Assembly: GCA_947652605.1 (NCBI GenBank)
Contig: OX393579.1
Span: 2,356,001 to 2,420,000 of the forward strand
DNA length: 64,000 bases
DNA from: Elmis aenea
Lineage: Eukaryota > Arthropoda > Insecta > Coleoptera > Elmidae
Direction of reading: 5' to 3'
The position numbers were made by a program, and so were the translations under genes. The notes beneath the pieces were generated by a model. That model saw only the letters and a program-made list of their open reading frames with translations, ran no database searches and was not told the DNA's origin. Positions 36,308 to 48,683 of the stretch are shown one piece after another (the first letter of the stretch is position 1; each line of letters begins with the position of its first letter).

Positions 36308-38127
36308 AAAAAAACAACGGCTAATTTGAAATAACAGTAGATTATAATTGCCGCAATGTAAAGTGATAAAGTTGCAAAAAAAAAATATTAAGGCAGATTA
36401 ACAATTTAATCTTCTTCGGGTGTTACCTTTGAACGCACAATTTTTCACTGTTATGGCCATCATGCAGCGATTTGGAATGATGTTAACATTATAAGATTAG
36501 GATTAAAATTAGTAAACTTGTAAACTTTATGGTTTATTTAAATAAACTTACATTTGTAAAGTATTTTACAGGGACATAAATATTGTTAATAATGTATAAA
36601 AAGAAAGGTGTGTGTAGAAGATTATATTGTTATTCTGCCTTTAATCTTTAAATCTCACACATTGCTTTTGAAAAATAAATAAATATCAAAACTGGTTTAC
36701 CATTTTTGAACAAGATTCTTCGTAAACTATGGTACCTAAGTAATTTTTAATTAAACTTGTTTATTTTATGTAATCTGTGCTTAAATATTCGCATAGTATT
36801 TAATTTTCCATTACTTAAAGTCTAATTCGTCGTAAATTTAAAATAGTTTTTCACTGTAGCGCAGTTTTTTCATTTAGCCGTGTCGAATTCGTCGACAATT
36901 CCGGTACACAAAAGTTTATAGCGAGTTATTGATGCGGTTTTAGTTTAGTTGCGGTTCCTGTGAAGCAAAAATACTGCAGTAAACTTAAATTATTTGTAGT
37001 TTATAGCAAGGATTTTTCTTTTCTGATTCTATTTCCTTCGCAGGAAACGTTTAAGGTAAATTTTCGACAAAGCAATGTGTGGATTGTTTTGTTCGGTTTT
37101 ATTTTGCTGTTTACTGCATTTTTAAGGTGTGACAATGCCGTTCCAGTAATGGAATTTATTATGCAGCCACAAAAAAAATAATAAAGTTGCACACATAACG
37201 ACGCTTTTAGTTCACCGGGGGCTTATAACGATAATGCTTTTTGTTTTATTAGTATTTCTACGTACTTTATGTTTTAATTAAAAGGCGAATAAATGGAGTC
37301 CGTTGTAGAATATTGTAAATTGGCCTAGATGATAACTTGATTATATTTTTTTGGATTAAATTGGCTCGAGACACACTTCCTTCCGACGAGCCTGCGGTAT
37401 TGTTTAAATAAGACGAGACTCCCAGTTCAACAGATGGCGTCTTTTATGTAAATATTATTCGGGAAAAATGGAAATTTTTGTCATCTTGTCGGAAGCTGGA
37501 AACTCTCGTCCATCGTCTAGAATGCTAGTACGAATTTATTATAGTCGTACAAATATTTAGTAAGGCAATCCAAATGTAAAATATGTCGTTCTTAAATATA
37601 CTGAACGATATTTCACATTATTACACGAATTGTGTCGAGGTTATCATTGTTTTGTGCTTGTGCTACAATATTTTGGACCGTTTCCAATAAAACAATATCA
37701 AATGCAGGCCAGTTTTGCGTCTTGAAATGGAATATATTTGTTTTTTTAATAAAAAAACAAACACGAAATGAAATTGGCACCACGTGGTCCTTCTTGAAGT
37801 TTTTGTTTAACCACTGTATTAAATTTTCTTGTTACAGTAAAATAAATGCAAATTTTAAAGTAATAACTGTATCTACATCCTTTCTTTCTTTAATTTTTAA
37901 AACCCCGTGCAGACCTGGCATTGCCCTGACCGCAACGTATTCAAAGATAGAACATGCTCAATAATTTTTTAATGACGTTTTTAATAATACAAAAACAAAC
38001 ATCAAACATAAATCTCTTGTCTGTGCCGTTTTTGGTTATATCAGTGTTAATATTTATAAAATGTATTGTAACAAATTTAATGTTCTAAAAATAGATATAG
38101 ATTTTAATAAGGGATTGTTTCTAGAAA
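36308..38127. other. AT-rich non-coding stretch
   Basis: No gene recognised. The 110-codon frame at 37632-37964 lacks an ATG start at its listed beginning and looks like random AT-rich translation. The segment 37190-37520 is somewhat less AT-rich. Confidence 0.45.
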
Positions 38128-38131
38128 TATA

Positions 38132-38375
38132 CAGGGTGTCCCAGCCAAGACGAATTATTCGATAGCTCCTAAAATATCGGTGGTAGCCTTTGAAAATTCA
38201 AAACAATTTGTATGAACTGTCAACCAGAGCAGTTAATCGGCACAATTTTCACTATTATGCCAATAGGCATTTAGGTTGTGGTAAATGATTACAAACAACT
38301 TTTATATTTAACTTTTTTAAATATTATTACTAATAACAGAGCTATCGAATAATTCGTCTTGGCTGGGACACCCTG
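38132..38375. mobile_element. Young MITE with perfect 37-bp terminal inverted repeats
   Basis: The left end 38132-38168 (CAGGGTGTCCCAGCCAAGAC...) and the inverted right end 38339-38375 are identical over 37 bp. The flanks are TATA on both sides (38128-38131 and 38376-38379). The 244-bp element is non-coding. Identical arms suggest recent insertion compared with the element at 28518. The tip CAGGGTG and TATA flank are shared with the elements at 18531 and 28518. Confidence 0.92.
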
Positions 38376-38379
38376 TATA

Positions 38380-41300
38380 ACGTTATCAATAAAGAAAATA
38401 TATTAAATTTACTTCATCTCGTCGTCTCTTGCCTTTTAAATTTCAAATGAACTTATTAATTTTTTTTATGTTTTTTAACTAGTATAGTCGGACAATCAGT
38501 CGTCAGGCATAAGCCACTTCTTTATGCTAGTTTTGTTTTTGTTGATAACACATGGTTTTGTAATCGTGTCTCTATTTTAACGTTCTGCAAACTGTTGAAC
38601 GTGCAGAGTTACCATTTCTATGCGGTTCATTACGGCTAATGATGGTAATGAACCGAATCAAATTAATAGTTCTTCGTTTAGTTAATTAACTGTAACGTCA
38701 CACTGCAAATTATGTCTCTGAATACGACTTCTGCAGCAGTTACTGAACGCGCGCCTCTCGTGATATAAGCTTAATATTCTTGAGGGAGAGATTCGTTGAC
38801 TGAGGACATGATTTTGCGGTTGTTGAGTTAGCGTGGAGCTAATATACTGGTAGATAAATGGCCGACGCACGATGTGTCCTTGATGTTCGCAAAACATCAA
38901 ACGATTCACCATTAGCGGATAAGAGATGGAGGAATGCGAAGAAGTTGCTTCTGATGGAGGGATTTTTTTTTGTATAAGAGGCACAAGCTGAATTTATTGA
39001 AAATAAAAACAACTAGAAGCGTTGAAAAATCAAATCTGCACCCTTCATTTTATTTATAGCTTTCATTTAAGGTGTAATTGTCAAGTTGGTTCTGACGTAG
39101 TTTTATTTCTTGAAATAGTTGATGTAGCAGAGTTAGCCCAAAAGCATTTTTTATTTTTAATAATGATTTTTTCAGGAAAGTGATTTTTATTTTCAATTAA
39201 TTAAGCTTGTATGATATGGGGACATAGGTTCCCGATTTCTTTGCGTTCTCAAATGATTAAAGGCTTGCTTTGATATCGCTGTCATTTTTTCGGTACTGTG
39301 CGATGCTCACTTTTTTTATTTATTTTCGTTATTTGTTTAGAAGGCAGCATGAAAAATAAAACAGTTGAGGCAAATGTTTTTGTATTTACGACATCAAACA
39401 AACGTGTGCTTATGTGCCTAATATAATGTAGAAGATTATAATGGTCTCTGAAAAACTTTGAACACGACGTCAAAATTTTCTTTCGTAGGTATCTGTCTCT
39501 GTCATTATATTATCTGTTTCTTTCATTACTAATGCAATACTTAATTTATTATTGTTTTCATCCAATTGTTTTTAAATTTCTGTTTCATTTTTTATGGTTT
39601 AAAATTTATACTGCAAGACGTTAAAACTTTGGGATTAGTTAATCTGGAAATCGGTATTTTCTTAGGACTTCTTTTTTTAATTTGTATAATACTATTGGCA
39701 TTTAAAATGATCAATTGATTTGTTGTAAATTTGTTATTTTTTTATTATGCTATAATTTGCTTTAATGCACTGTTTAATTTGAAAAATCTGCTGACATTTA
39801 AATTGATTGAAATGTGTGGAGCTGGTTTAAATTGAACCAAATTTTAACATTCTACTATTACTTTTATGACCCAGTCGTAAAATTTGATATAATTCTACAA
39901 TGTTGCAGTGTATTATGGCAGTTTAATTTTCTTTAAAATGACAAACAAATATTTTACTCCTCTTTTAGAACGGTCGTTTTGAGGTTTATTGCCAATTTGG
40001 TATTTAAATGTTGTTGGTTGGTGCCACCATAAAAATCGGTTTTCTGTTATAATGCAATAAATTTACTCTAAATATTAAAATTAAGGATAAAAAAAAAATT
40101 ATTTGAATGTTAATGGTTCTCCAAGGTGTAATATAAACTTTTTTGTCTTTTTGTAGTTAAGAATTGGATTAATTTTTTTTATTTTCATGTATTAACTAAT
40201 TTTTACGTCATTTTTAATTATGTCCATTGCTAATATATGCTTTTCGGTATGGTAATTGTTTAGTGTTGTTTTCCTTGTATTTTCTTAGAAATTTACTTCT
40301 TGCGCGAACTAGCATCTTCTTCAATAAAAACAAAACATTTGCAGTGACAAATATTTTTCCAATAAATATTTCTCTGAATTCTTGAGAATTGAAATATTTC
40401 GAAAGAATTTTTATATCAGATGAAACGTACATAAATATTCTTTGACTGAGAGACCCTTATAAAGCGTATTGTTTTTTTTTTAAGTGTTGCAACAAAAACA
40501 AAACTCTTTGCAAACGTAGGATTTACTGCGCACGATATTTTGAAGGTGCATTTTTCATTGATCGTCTTAAAGTGCCATATTATCTTGTAAGTTGTGCTGA
40601 AAGGTTTTTGAAATTTTGTTTTCTTTAAATAACATGTAATAAAAAGTAGATTCAACAACCGAAAACGTCAAAATCACCAGCTATTTGCTTAATTACAGAA
40701 AAGTTATATTTTAATTTGTTTGAAAGGGTTTTTCCTTGATGTATTTCTTCAGTTGTGCGAAACAAGATTGCTATTTTTGTAGCAATATTAATGTGTTTGA
40801 TGCTGCAAAAAGCACTATCATATATTTTTCAGAGTTGGGCCTTATTTCCCAATTGTGTAGGTAGCATTTATTGATTACAGGGTTCTTCAGTAAATAATGA
40901 AAGAAAAAATCGGGCGTTTGATTACCTGATTCTTACTGTTTTATTGATTAATATGTATGTAATTTTACTAACAATTAAGGTAACGTTACTGTATTAACAT
41001 ACGTTTATATATTTGCTCAATGAATTTTCTGTTATTTATGAATGAACAAATGAAATAAAAACATCCTAAATCGCCTCTACAGGTGTATACAAAATTTACT
41101 GAAAGCCAAAAAGTGGCGTAGTTTTAATAGGTTTCAACTGTTGTTGTTATAACAGAGAGTCCATTAGTTTTAATCAAATGAACTAACTAATCCTATTGAA
41201 ACTGTTAATGTGTAGGTACTTGAACTGTATATACAAACAATGAGGCTTGTATAAAAAATATATTTAAATAAAATACGCGATTTCGTTTTGTCGTTTTTTT

Positions 41301-43024
41301 AGTCTTACTGTAATATATTTGAACTCTATTCTAGTAAATCAAGTCCCAACTGATAGTTTATTTATGATAAATGACTAAAATTGGTTGCTATTAAGTTTGG
41401 ATGCAATAATAACTATTATTGGTAAATAAATCTTGCTTTTGGTGGTTGTTTACAAAACTGTTATTGCCTTTTCCACTCATACCGGACACTATTAATAGAA
41501 TTCCGTGTTATTACGTACGTGATTCGGTGAAATAGTGCTAGAGGTATAACCAACTATACCCTTGTCATAGGTCTCCTGCATTATAAATAATCAAAAGTTC
41601 TGATTTGTCGTAGCAAGGAGGTACATATATTATGCAGTTAAAATTGGCAATGTAGGAATTACTAAATGCAACTTCTGTGTTGGAATAGCTTTATGATTTT
41701 TTAATTGTTGTTTAGTTACCTTCTAAACTTATTAACAAGTACGTACATATGAATATTATTTGTCTAGGTTTTTACTTGCTAAATGGTGTTTTAGAGTGTT
41801 TTAATTAACTGAAGCTGTAATAGTTAGTAATTAAATTATTGTAGACGTTATATCAAAATTAACAACCATTGTTCTGCTAACTTACATGAAGCTATTCAAA
41901 CAATAAACCTCCTTTTACATGCGCTTAATGATCAGTATCATAGTACAACTCAAATTAAATTAAGCACTTATTGTTATGAATTATCAAATATGTTTGTCTA
42001 ACTGACTCAACACTTGTAAAGCTATTGTATGATCGATGTAATAAAATAACTGTTTTGCTTGATAAAATTTTGTGGGCATTTGTAAGTGTTTTTTGTGAAC
42101 AATTGACCTAATTAATCAAATATTGTGAGACGGAAAACCGACAGAGACATTTTGGAGGTTTGTTTGCTTTTTAATTATTAAGAAAACGTTTGAGATTTAA
42201 TTTGCTTAATTTTTTTTTGTACGGCACACAGGGGTTTGAATTTAATTATGATTTGTTGTAGAGTGCTTGGCAACAGCCATTGCGGTAATTCGAAAATTAA
42301 ACATTAATTAATTTTACGTTATGAGTATAACCTTGAAAAAATTATTTGGGGTTTAGTTTAGTTGTTATTTAGGGTTTCACAAACAAAGGCAGTGTGTAAC
42401 ATAATTAATTTTTGCTGTATTAACATGAATACCTAAGAATTATAGCCATACTTTCGCTTAAATATTAAATGTACAGTAAACGTCTTTAGATAAAATAAGC
42501 AAGTTAATGAAATACAATAATATTTGTTGTTTCAAAATATTTATCGATCTTAAATAAATCTGATTATAAATTTTTCTTCAGGACATAATTTTGGTTATAA
42601 ATATTTTAATGTTGTTCTGCAAATTTTTAACTGTCTGGTTTGATTCTGAACTCCTTTATGTTACATTATACTCGTTAATTATATCACAAAAGCTGTTTGC
42701 TACATGTAAGTTTATACAAACAACAAACATCAAGTTTCTAGATAAATGCATAAGGCGTTGTACCAAGAATTCAACTTAAACGTTTATACAAGTAATATTT
42801 GTAGATGTCGCTACATTGTAGATAACTTAAAGTACACAATGTCTTTACGCTCTTCAGGTAAATGCGAACTTTAGCATATATATAGTCTTATACATTGATG
42901 TGCTCAATAATATCTGAGTTGTCAATGCTTTTGAATGAAATGTTTAGCATTTCACCAAAACGTATTTATACGTCTGTAATATACAAGACGATTTTGTATC
43001 TCTGTTTTAAGTTTTAAGATACTG
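38380..43024. other. AT-rich stretch with hairpin and one less AT-rich patch
   Basis: No gene recognised. An 11-bp perfect inverted repeat lies at 38623-38655. The patch 38680-38990 is less AT-rich and carries a 100-codon minus-strand frame (38682-38984) without recognisable features, possibly a chance effect of fewer stops. Confidence 0.45.
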
Positions 43025-43450
43025 TTAAAATAATTCACGCCAACTTTGGATTTTTAAATACAACGCCCTGTATATTATTACATTTTTAAGATCCCCAGTT
43101 AGTTGTTTTTGTATGGGGTTTCAAGTTATCTGCATTTCTTTAAAACGGTGTGAATATAACCCGGCACCTCCACCATTTTTTACTATATATCTAAGGGTCT
43201 ATTGAAAAATTCATATCTCCGGTCCTAAATAATGTAAAATTTAACACTGCCCGGCGTTCGAAAGGTTTTTATCAAAGCTATCCAGGAAACATTTGCAAAT
43301 TGTTCAGACATATAGAGGGTGTTCAATATTAACACCAACTTTGGCTTTTCAAATACCACGCTCTGAATATTATTACATTTTTAAAATATTCCAATTCTTT
43401 TTCAGTTACTTTTGCATAACGTTTGTCGTAGCTATGGTGCATGGTTTTCA
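43025..43450. repeat. Degenerate dispersed repeat, copy 2 (two units)
   Basis: Two related units lie in tandem. CGCCAACTTTGGATTTTTAA... with an ACGCCCTGTATATTATTACA tip (about 43036-43086) recurs as CACCAACTTTGGCTTTTCAA... with ACGCTCTGAATATTATTACA (about 43331-43380). GGCACCTCCACCATTTTT occurs at about 43162 and a GTGCATGGTTTTCATTG segment at about 43436. The same words occur in copy 1 at 28.1-28.4 kb. Confidence 0.6.
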
Positions 43451-46400
43451 TTGCCATATACTTACAACGCTGAATTTAAACACTTATTTATTTTTACAAT
43501 GCCTGAGCCAACGTGTTTTTCTTGAAAATTTTTATTTTACCGTGTTCTGAAGATCTAAAACATAATGCAGTTTTATCATGTGATCATTTTTAAGAGCATT
43601 GCCTGAGAAAACTGACGTTTTCGTTGACTGCTAGCATATTTATTTTTAATAATAAAATTCCAACGATTTTACTCTGTTCACAGCCCCATTTTAAAAAATT
43701 CGTTAATTTAGGTCAAAGTGTGCGTAATAGTTTACTCGTTCCGTTTTTCCCCGGTAGCGGAAAGATTTATGCTGTTAGGGTGGCAGACCGCAGATTCACT
43801 TAGATTGCCTTAACAGATTGTTCCGCAACTTTTTAACTGAAATCGGCCGTAACAGCAAAATTAGTAAAAAGGTAAACACGATAATAAAGGTCTTGCTTAA
43901 TCAGATGCAACAAAATTTGCAATTGTACGTGGTGTTTTTTAAAACCGCCCGCTATAACTGTCGTTCTGGGAAACTCGATGGCTTAAAGGAATTAACTTTT
44001 AATTTAAATTTTTGTCGGATAATCCAATTAATCTGGCAATTATAGGATTTTGTTTTAACTCTGGGCTATATATCACCTGTGTACTCTCCTGGTTCATTCT
44101 ACATTGTACCTAAATTTGTGTCATTTATTTGTTGCGTGGGTTTAGCAATACGTTTGCTGTAAATGTCGTGGTTTAAAAGTGTTAATTATTTTCATTTTCC
44201 TGTACAGCATAATATCAAGCATCATTAATTTTGTCAAAATTATAGCTAGGTATGTGTTTAAGAAGATAGGTGTTTTTAGTTTAAGAATGGCTTTGTTAGC
44301 AAACTCTTTTTTGGGCATTTTTTTCTCTGGGGTTTAAGTAATAATAGTTTTTTTTTACTCTACTAATTATTGTCTAATAGTTTTATATAGTTACTGGAGT
44401 GTGCAGGTTTTTAAAGCGAGTTTCCTTGCTTCATTAAGAGGCCGCGTTACCTTAAACATCTCACTAAAAATTGTTCATTGAATGTTTCCAAGACACTTGA
44501 CGACCGGTTGATTGATAGTTTTCCTTCTACTACATTTGTTCGATGGCTGATGTATTTGTTAGAGAAGTCTCTTGGAACATTTCCAAATTGCAGCTTATAG
44601 CGTTCAGAAGAATGCGCTTTTTTTGATAACCCGTCAATGTAGGCAGACGCATAAAAAAAATACCGTGGGAGCGCGTGTGTCTCGTCGGGAACATCCAAAG
44701 GCAATTTATTCGCATCGCAGCTTCCAGTGATTTACGTAAACACAGCTGAGAACATACACTTCATGGTTGTGACTGCTCGCATGGAAGAACGTTTACATAA
44801 CACCATCAGCTCGACTCGTTTTATATAGAAGGCTGCCTCCACACATGACAAGCAATGATTTTTCTCAGAGGGTGCTTATCTGGCTCTCTAAAAATAGAAT
44901 ATTCCGACTTGAGACTTCGGATTTTTGTGCACAATATAAACCTACTTATTTATGAAGTTTATCCGGTTTCCCTGCAGTCTTCCGTTTTATCGTGTGCTTT
45001 GAGAAGTATACAAGGAGTGTCACAACAATTAGTCCAACAAACTTTTAAAAAGTATTCATTTTTGCATTTAAAATGAAAACTCTCTTTAAATATATTTGAA
45101 AACATTACTAAAGGCAATCATAATAACTCAAGTTTGTGGTTTAATAATTTTCTATTGCCCTATAAGTGATTGAGGTAACCTCTTCCTCAATTTTATTCAT
45201 CGTTACGTTATTAAAAGTACTACAGAGCTAATGCAGTTAGAAAATTTAACGCTACAGTAGTTTAAGAATAATTCAAGTAGACATTGAGTTGTTCAAGTTT
45301 GCATTGTTATTTTTTTAAATCTAAAATACCTAAAATCATCTTACTTTTACCCAGTCTAAGAAACCTCACGAAGATTAAATATTAATAAACGTTTTCAGAT
45401 TCAAGTTGAAATTCATTAATTTGCTTTGTTGTATTAAAGACGTTTAATTAATGGTAATTTGTTTCATGGTTTATTAATTAAAAATCCTTTCTTTGTTTGA
45501 GTAATTCAGTTATTAATTTCAAATTAAAGAAGATTCCATTTAATTACTTATGTTTTAAGGTTGTACATTATTACTGTTAGGCGTTTGTAATAATTAAAGA
45601 ATATTCTTAAGCTTTAAATGTTATAATCCATATTTTTTTATTACATTTAAATTTCTTATAAGTGAGTTCAATTAAAAATAATTCGTTTAATTAGCAAAAT
45701 GATCAACATAAAAGCGTAAATTTAGGAATAACTTTTATTTTATTGAAGAATTCCTTATGTAATTGTTAAAAAACTGTTAAACTGGCCTGCTATATCTATA
45801 AGAGATTTTTAAGAGTTGTTAACTTAAATGACATCTCTTCATGTTATTTAATGATTGGCTCAATATTCATTTATTACTTATTTGATGTGTTTATATATAA
45901 GCTTTGTTTCTATTTGGCATATTTTTACTAACAAGAATACTTATGCTTCAGCACATGAGTTATAAAATGGTTCAATGTATAATCACACATTTTTTTGCTT
46001 GTCTTTATTATGAGTTTATAATAGCTAAGTATATTTATTTATTTTAAAGTCGATGAAGTACTGCACATTCAAACTCAGTTTGCAGCTAACCAAAAGCCTT
46101 TACGCCAGTCTAAAGAAACTAAAATCAGATCTAACGCAGTAACAACTCTAACTTCGCCCTGGCGGTACCAATTCTTCATCTAAAGTTCTCGTAAATGACC
46201 GAACACCGGACGCCGTTTGTTTGTGACAAGCAATAAATTTACAATGTACTTTCGCCACAAGGTAAATTTCAACCTAGTTTAAATAAATCGAATCCCAACA
46301 ATAAAAAAATACGATTTATAGGAATAAAATAAAACTCGGTGATTTATATTGTGTTTTTTCATTTGAAAATAAAATAAAAAAGACATCAGAAATTAACATG

Positions 46401-47430
46401 GGCTGATTTTAAAGAAGTAATTATTAATATAATATAAGTAAATTTAATTATAATTCACTTACCATTGCTTGAAGGATCTCTTGTCGAAATCCAAAATCAG
46501 TTTTAAGAATCTCGTCTGTTCATCTCTTGCAATTAAAATGGAACTAATTAATTAATGAACAAACTACTCAAATAATTGAACGTATTATTAGGTAATTAAT
46601 GAGTAAAGACAAAGTAAGATATTACCAATCGTATATTTAAACAATTTTTTATACATCGGATTTTTGTTGTGTTGTCCTAAAAGTGTATCTATTAAAGTTG
46701 CATAGTATTTTTTGACATATGTTGATTGCTTATGGTTGCTCAAGGTACTATTATTAACAGCTTAATAATCGAAGATTTATGTATAGACTTTTTGTTAAAG
46801 TATCTGGAAACAGTACTTAGAACTTCTAAATTGTACCATAATATTTGCTTGTTTATTAAGTTCATAACTTAATCCTTAACAATTATTATAATAATGTTTT
46901 TGAAGGCTTATAATTTTCCAAGTTTTCAGCCAAATATGTGCACCTCTCTCCGCATTGCCGTGGTTAATTTTGAAGTTCCTTATTATAAACACGCAACTCT
47001 CGTTTCAACTTTATGTCGCAGCTGCGAGTAATCTAATAATAAAACCACATTGTGTAGTAATTGCTACTTTCCGTACTAAGCTAAAATATAATTAAAAAAT
47101 GATGGACTAATTTGTTAACGAGTAATTATGTGACTAGCAAGTCTTTGTTACGCTTCAACGAGAATATAAAAACTTCAGCGGTAGAGCGTTTGTTTCGGCT
47201 TTGTATTTTTTTTCCGGCGAACGAAAAAGATTCATTTAATTTTTAATTTGGAGCGTCTGTTGTTTGGTTCTGTATTGTGAGGATTAACTCGGCTTTGCTA
47301 TTTGTGCAAAATCATTTTAAATTGAATCGCTGTTATTTTGAGGACTTCAACTACAACTTCACGGTTCGCCGAAAGTTGTTATTGAAACAGATTCTTGTTG
47401 AGTCGTAGCTTGCTTTTCATAACGATTGTG
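43451..47430. other. AT-rich stretch with one less AT-rich patch
   Basis: No gene recognised. The patch at 44440-44860 is less AT-rich and carries two overlapping minus-strand frames (44447-44704, 44530-44715) with no family features. 45090-46060 is extremely AT-rich and featureless. 46060-46260 is again less AT-rich. Confidence 0.45.
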
Positions 47431-47499
47431 GTAACTATCAGTGGCGTGCGGTGACTTTTCAACCGAAGATGCTGTCCAAAAAAACGAACAATTTATTTT

Positions 47500-47960
47500 T
47501 TAAAAAATTAATTTTATTCTACGATCTTTTTTACAAAAGTCGTCTATAGCAACATCATACAATCTTTTTTCATCTTTCATATTTAGCAATAATTTTTTTT
47601 CAATTCATATTAAAGCGAGAGCAGACAGTCTATCGTCATTTTGGCTGCTTCTGGTGAATGTTTTTATTCTTTTCATTGTCGAAAACGATCGTTCAACCGA
47701 TGCGCTCGTGGAAGGTATAGTGCAAGTTAATTGTATTAATTTAAATACTTCTGTCAAAACATCTTTTAGCTCATCTTTCACAATTAATTCTTTTATGCAA
47801 TTTATAGATTTTAAATGAAAGTCGGGAGTCGAGTACACGTAAACTAATTGACTTTTTAACTTCATAAAATCAAAGTATTTTCCATAAGTTGGCTGAAGTG
47901 ATTGTAATAGAAAATCCGGCAAATTCTTTTCATATTCTTTAAATTTTCAATCAAAAATTG
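47500..47960 (-). pseudogene. hAT transposase C-terminal dimerisation domain, broken
   Basis: Reading down from about 47950 the frame gives EYEKNLPDFLLQSL, a variable stretch, then the family signature TSASVERSFSTMKRIKTF followed by DRLSALALI. This is the conserved SxxxERxFSxxxxIK...RLxxLAL block of the hAT C-terminal dimerisation domain. A TGA at 47607-47605 interrupts the frame. Beyond it the same frame continues as IEKKLLLNMKDEKRLYDVAI then DDFCKKDRRIKLIF and a TAA at 47502-47500, which matches the usual end of such proteins. Another TGA lies upstream near 47950. It cannot encode a working transposase. Family assignment is secure; it best resembles THAP12- or ZMYM1-like hAT proteins. Confidence 0.9.
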
Positions 47961-48349
47961 CAATTATTATTAACCACAGTTTCATCCATATTATGGGTCG
48001 TATTAAATAATAATCAAAATTCTAAGTAGCGAAACAGTGCACTAAAAATAGAGTTAAGCTTATTTAAATAGAAGAAGCTTGATTTAAAGAAAGTAAACAA
48101 AAATCAATTTACAACGGAAATGATTATTTTGTAGCGTGCGGTAATATCAATCGAGTGAGGTTGCCCTACCATATAACAGTTGCCCCACACAGAGGAACCA
48201 TGAGAGTAACCAACCGCTTTCCGTAGCTGTTAAGTAAAGCAACGATGCGGGCAATAGCATTGAATAAAAAGATAAAGGAATGAGCGTTATAGCGTTACTA
48301 AGGCGTCCACGTTAGCCTCTCAATATGGCGGATGCATGTTTCCGCTTCT

Positions 48350-48535
48350 CAGTGGCGTATCTAACATTTTTAAATATGTATTGATTAATGTAAATATTTG
48401 CTTTGTTTTGAATTGAGCCTGTTATTTACTTATTTCTTTCTTGTTTCGTGGTTGAAGGAATTCAAAACATGACAGCATATTTCAATATTTGGATTATTTA
48501 TTAAAAAATATGCTGTACACAAATGCACGCCACTG
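48350..48535. mobile_element. Possible nested hAT-like remnant
   Basis: CAGTGGCGTATCTAAC at 48350 and the inverted tip CAGTGGCGTGCA ending at 48535 bracket 186 bp of AT-rich sequence inside the THAP-hAT element. The tips resemble hAT termini, but the flanking 8-mers (CCGCTTCT and ATATGACA) do not match, so this may be a rearrangement product rather than an insertion. Confidence 0.4.
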
Positions 48536-48612
48536 ATATGACATACCATTTTGACAGACCATATCAAATTTTCAATACATGATTACACTACAAAATATTA
48601 GTATCTACTTAC

Positions 48613-48683
48613 CTATGAAACGTAATCTTTTTATCTTTAACATTTTTGGACCTACTACAACTACAAGATTTACAACTAACCAT
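48613..48683 (-). CDS. THAP zinc-finger first exon of hAT transposase (fragment)
   Basis: From ATG at 48683 the frame reads MVSCKSCSCSRSKN, then VKDKKITFH, and ends with two bases of the next codon at donor GTAAGT (48612-48607, minus strand). The start M-x-x-C-x(2-4)-C, the following SR/NR and the KITFHRF-type block are the N-terminal half of the THAP C2CH zinc-finger fold, a DNA-binding domain found in P-element and some hAT transposases. An intron straight after FHR is common in THAP genes. The open frame continues upstream to 48893 (about 94 codons), so a longer N-terminus is possible, but the THAP domain normally begins at this Met. The second half of the domain was not found, so the copy is incomplete. 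Confidence 0.7.

Noticed and set aside
37632..37964. 110-codon plus-strand frame
   Set aside because: It begins at a non-ATG codon, has AT-driven composition and shows no recognisable motif.
38682..38984. 100-codon minus-strand frame
   Set aside because: It lies in a less AT-rich patch where stops are rarer; no domain, no clear splice context.
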